From Clostridia bacterium (lineage in GTDB: Bacteria; Bacillota_A; Clostridia; Christensenellales; Aristaeellaceae), in contig JAFUDW010000094.1 in NCBI GenBank assembly GCA_017464225.1, forward strand, positions 1 through 18,812: DNA of 18,812 nucleotides, given 5' to 3'. Both the position numbers and the translations under genes were made by a program. Positions 18,597 to 18,812 of the stretch are shown here, in pieces. The first letter of the stretch is position 1; every line of letters begins with the position of its first letter. A model generated the notes under the pieces. The model was given only the letters and a program-made list of their open reading frames with translations. It did not search any database and was not told where the DNA came from.

Positions 18597-18812
18597 TTTT
18601 ATTCAACCCCAATTCCTGCCAGAATGATTTGGCCCCAAAGCGCTCGGGCAGGCCGAAGCCCTCGCACACCGTGGCGGCGATATCGGCATAGCTGTCCCTG
18701 GTGCCCAGGTCGACGGCGCCGCGCATTCCCCGGTGCCAGGCCAGGATGGGCACGCGCTCCCGGGTATGATCGGTGCCGCTGTAGGTGGGATCGCAGCCGT
18801 GATCGGCGGTGA
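18589..18812 (-). CDS. deoB: Phosphopentomutase, C-terminal part (runs off the window)
   Basis: Converts (deoxy)ribose-1-phosphate to the 5-phosphate in nucleoside catabolism. Only the last 73 codons are present. They contain the metal-binding region TADHGCDPTYSGTDHTRE followed by RVPILAW, then GTRDSYADIAATV and a terminal KSFWQELGL, all in positions expected for DeoB of the alkaline phosphatase superfamily. The reading frame ends with TGA at 18589-18591, inside the PNP start (ATGAGTGA), an 8-base overlap that indicates an operon. Confidence 0.92.
   Translation of the reverse strand, partial: TADHGCDPTYSGTDHTRERVPILAWHRGMRGAVDLGTRDSYADIAATVCEGFGLPERFGAKSFWQELGLNKNE

Overview
The window looks like a chromosomal segment of a fairly GC-rich member of the Clostridia (Firmicutes), possibly a gut organism. 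Reasons: strong GGAGG-type ribosome binding sites, TTGACA/TATAAT-like promoters, the single-chain glycyl-tRNA synthetase, the clostridial 'NWGDEGKG' form of PurA, and several sensor kinases of a Clostridia style. No species is assigned. No tRNA, rRNA, CRISPR array, phage gene or transposase was seen.

Layout. 1-201 (-) is the 5' end of glyS, transcribed away from a two-component system at 385-2978 (+): an OmpR-type regulator and a membrane kinase. 3123-7022 (+) is a tightly overlapping five-gene lipid operon: PAP2-like protein, YbhN/MprF-like flippase-domain protein, PssA, Psd and a rhomboid-fold protein. It has its own promoter and two tandem terminators. 7213-12626 (+) is a second co-directional block: purB, purA, tldD, tldE. 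A 626-base gene-free stretch (12627-13252) holds a run of short palindromes and two two-way terminators. The remaining genes are on the minus strand. Read in transcription order they are the 3' end of deoB (phosphopentomutase), purine nucleoside phosphorylase, a MATE transporter, and a large hybrid histidine kinase with two receiver domains.

How the genes fit together. PssA and Psd make phosphatidylserine and then phosphatidylethanolamine, and their overlapping partners are all membrane proteins probably acting on or near lipids. PurB and PurA form the AMP branch of purine synthesis (PurB also acts in IMP synthesis). DeoB and PNP on the other strand salvage purine nucleosides and pentose phosphates. 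TldD/TldE form a metalloprotease pair of unknown local substrate.

The most notable observation is purB. The gene is full length and in one frame, but carries a TAG and a TGA four codons apart (7573-7575 and 7585-7587), with no indel and a well-conserved protein on both sides. It may be a very recent pseudogene, a sequence error or a recoded gene; sequence alone cannot decide. Next in interest are a rhomboid-fold protein that appears to lack both catalytic residues, and the palindrome-rich intergenic region.
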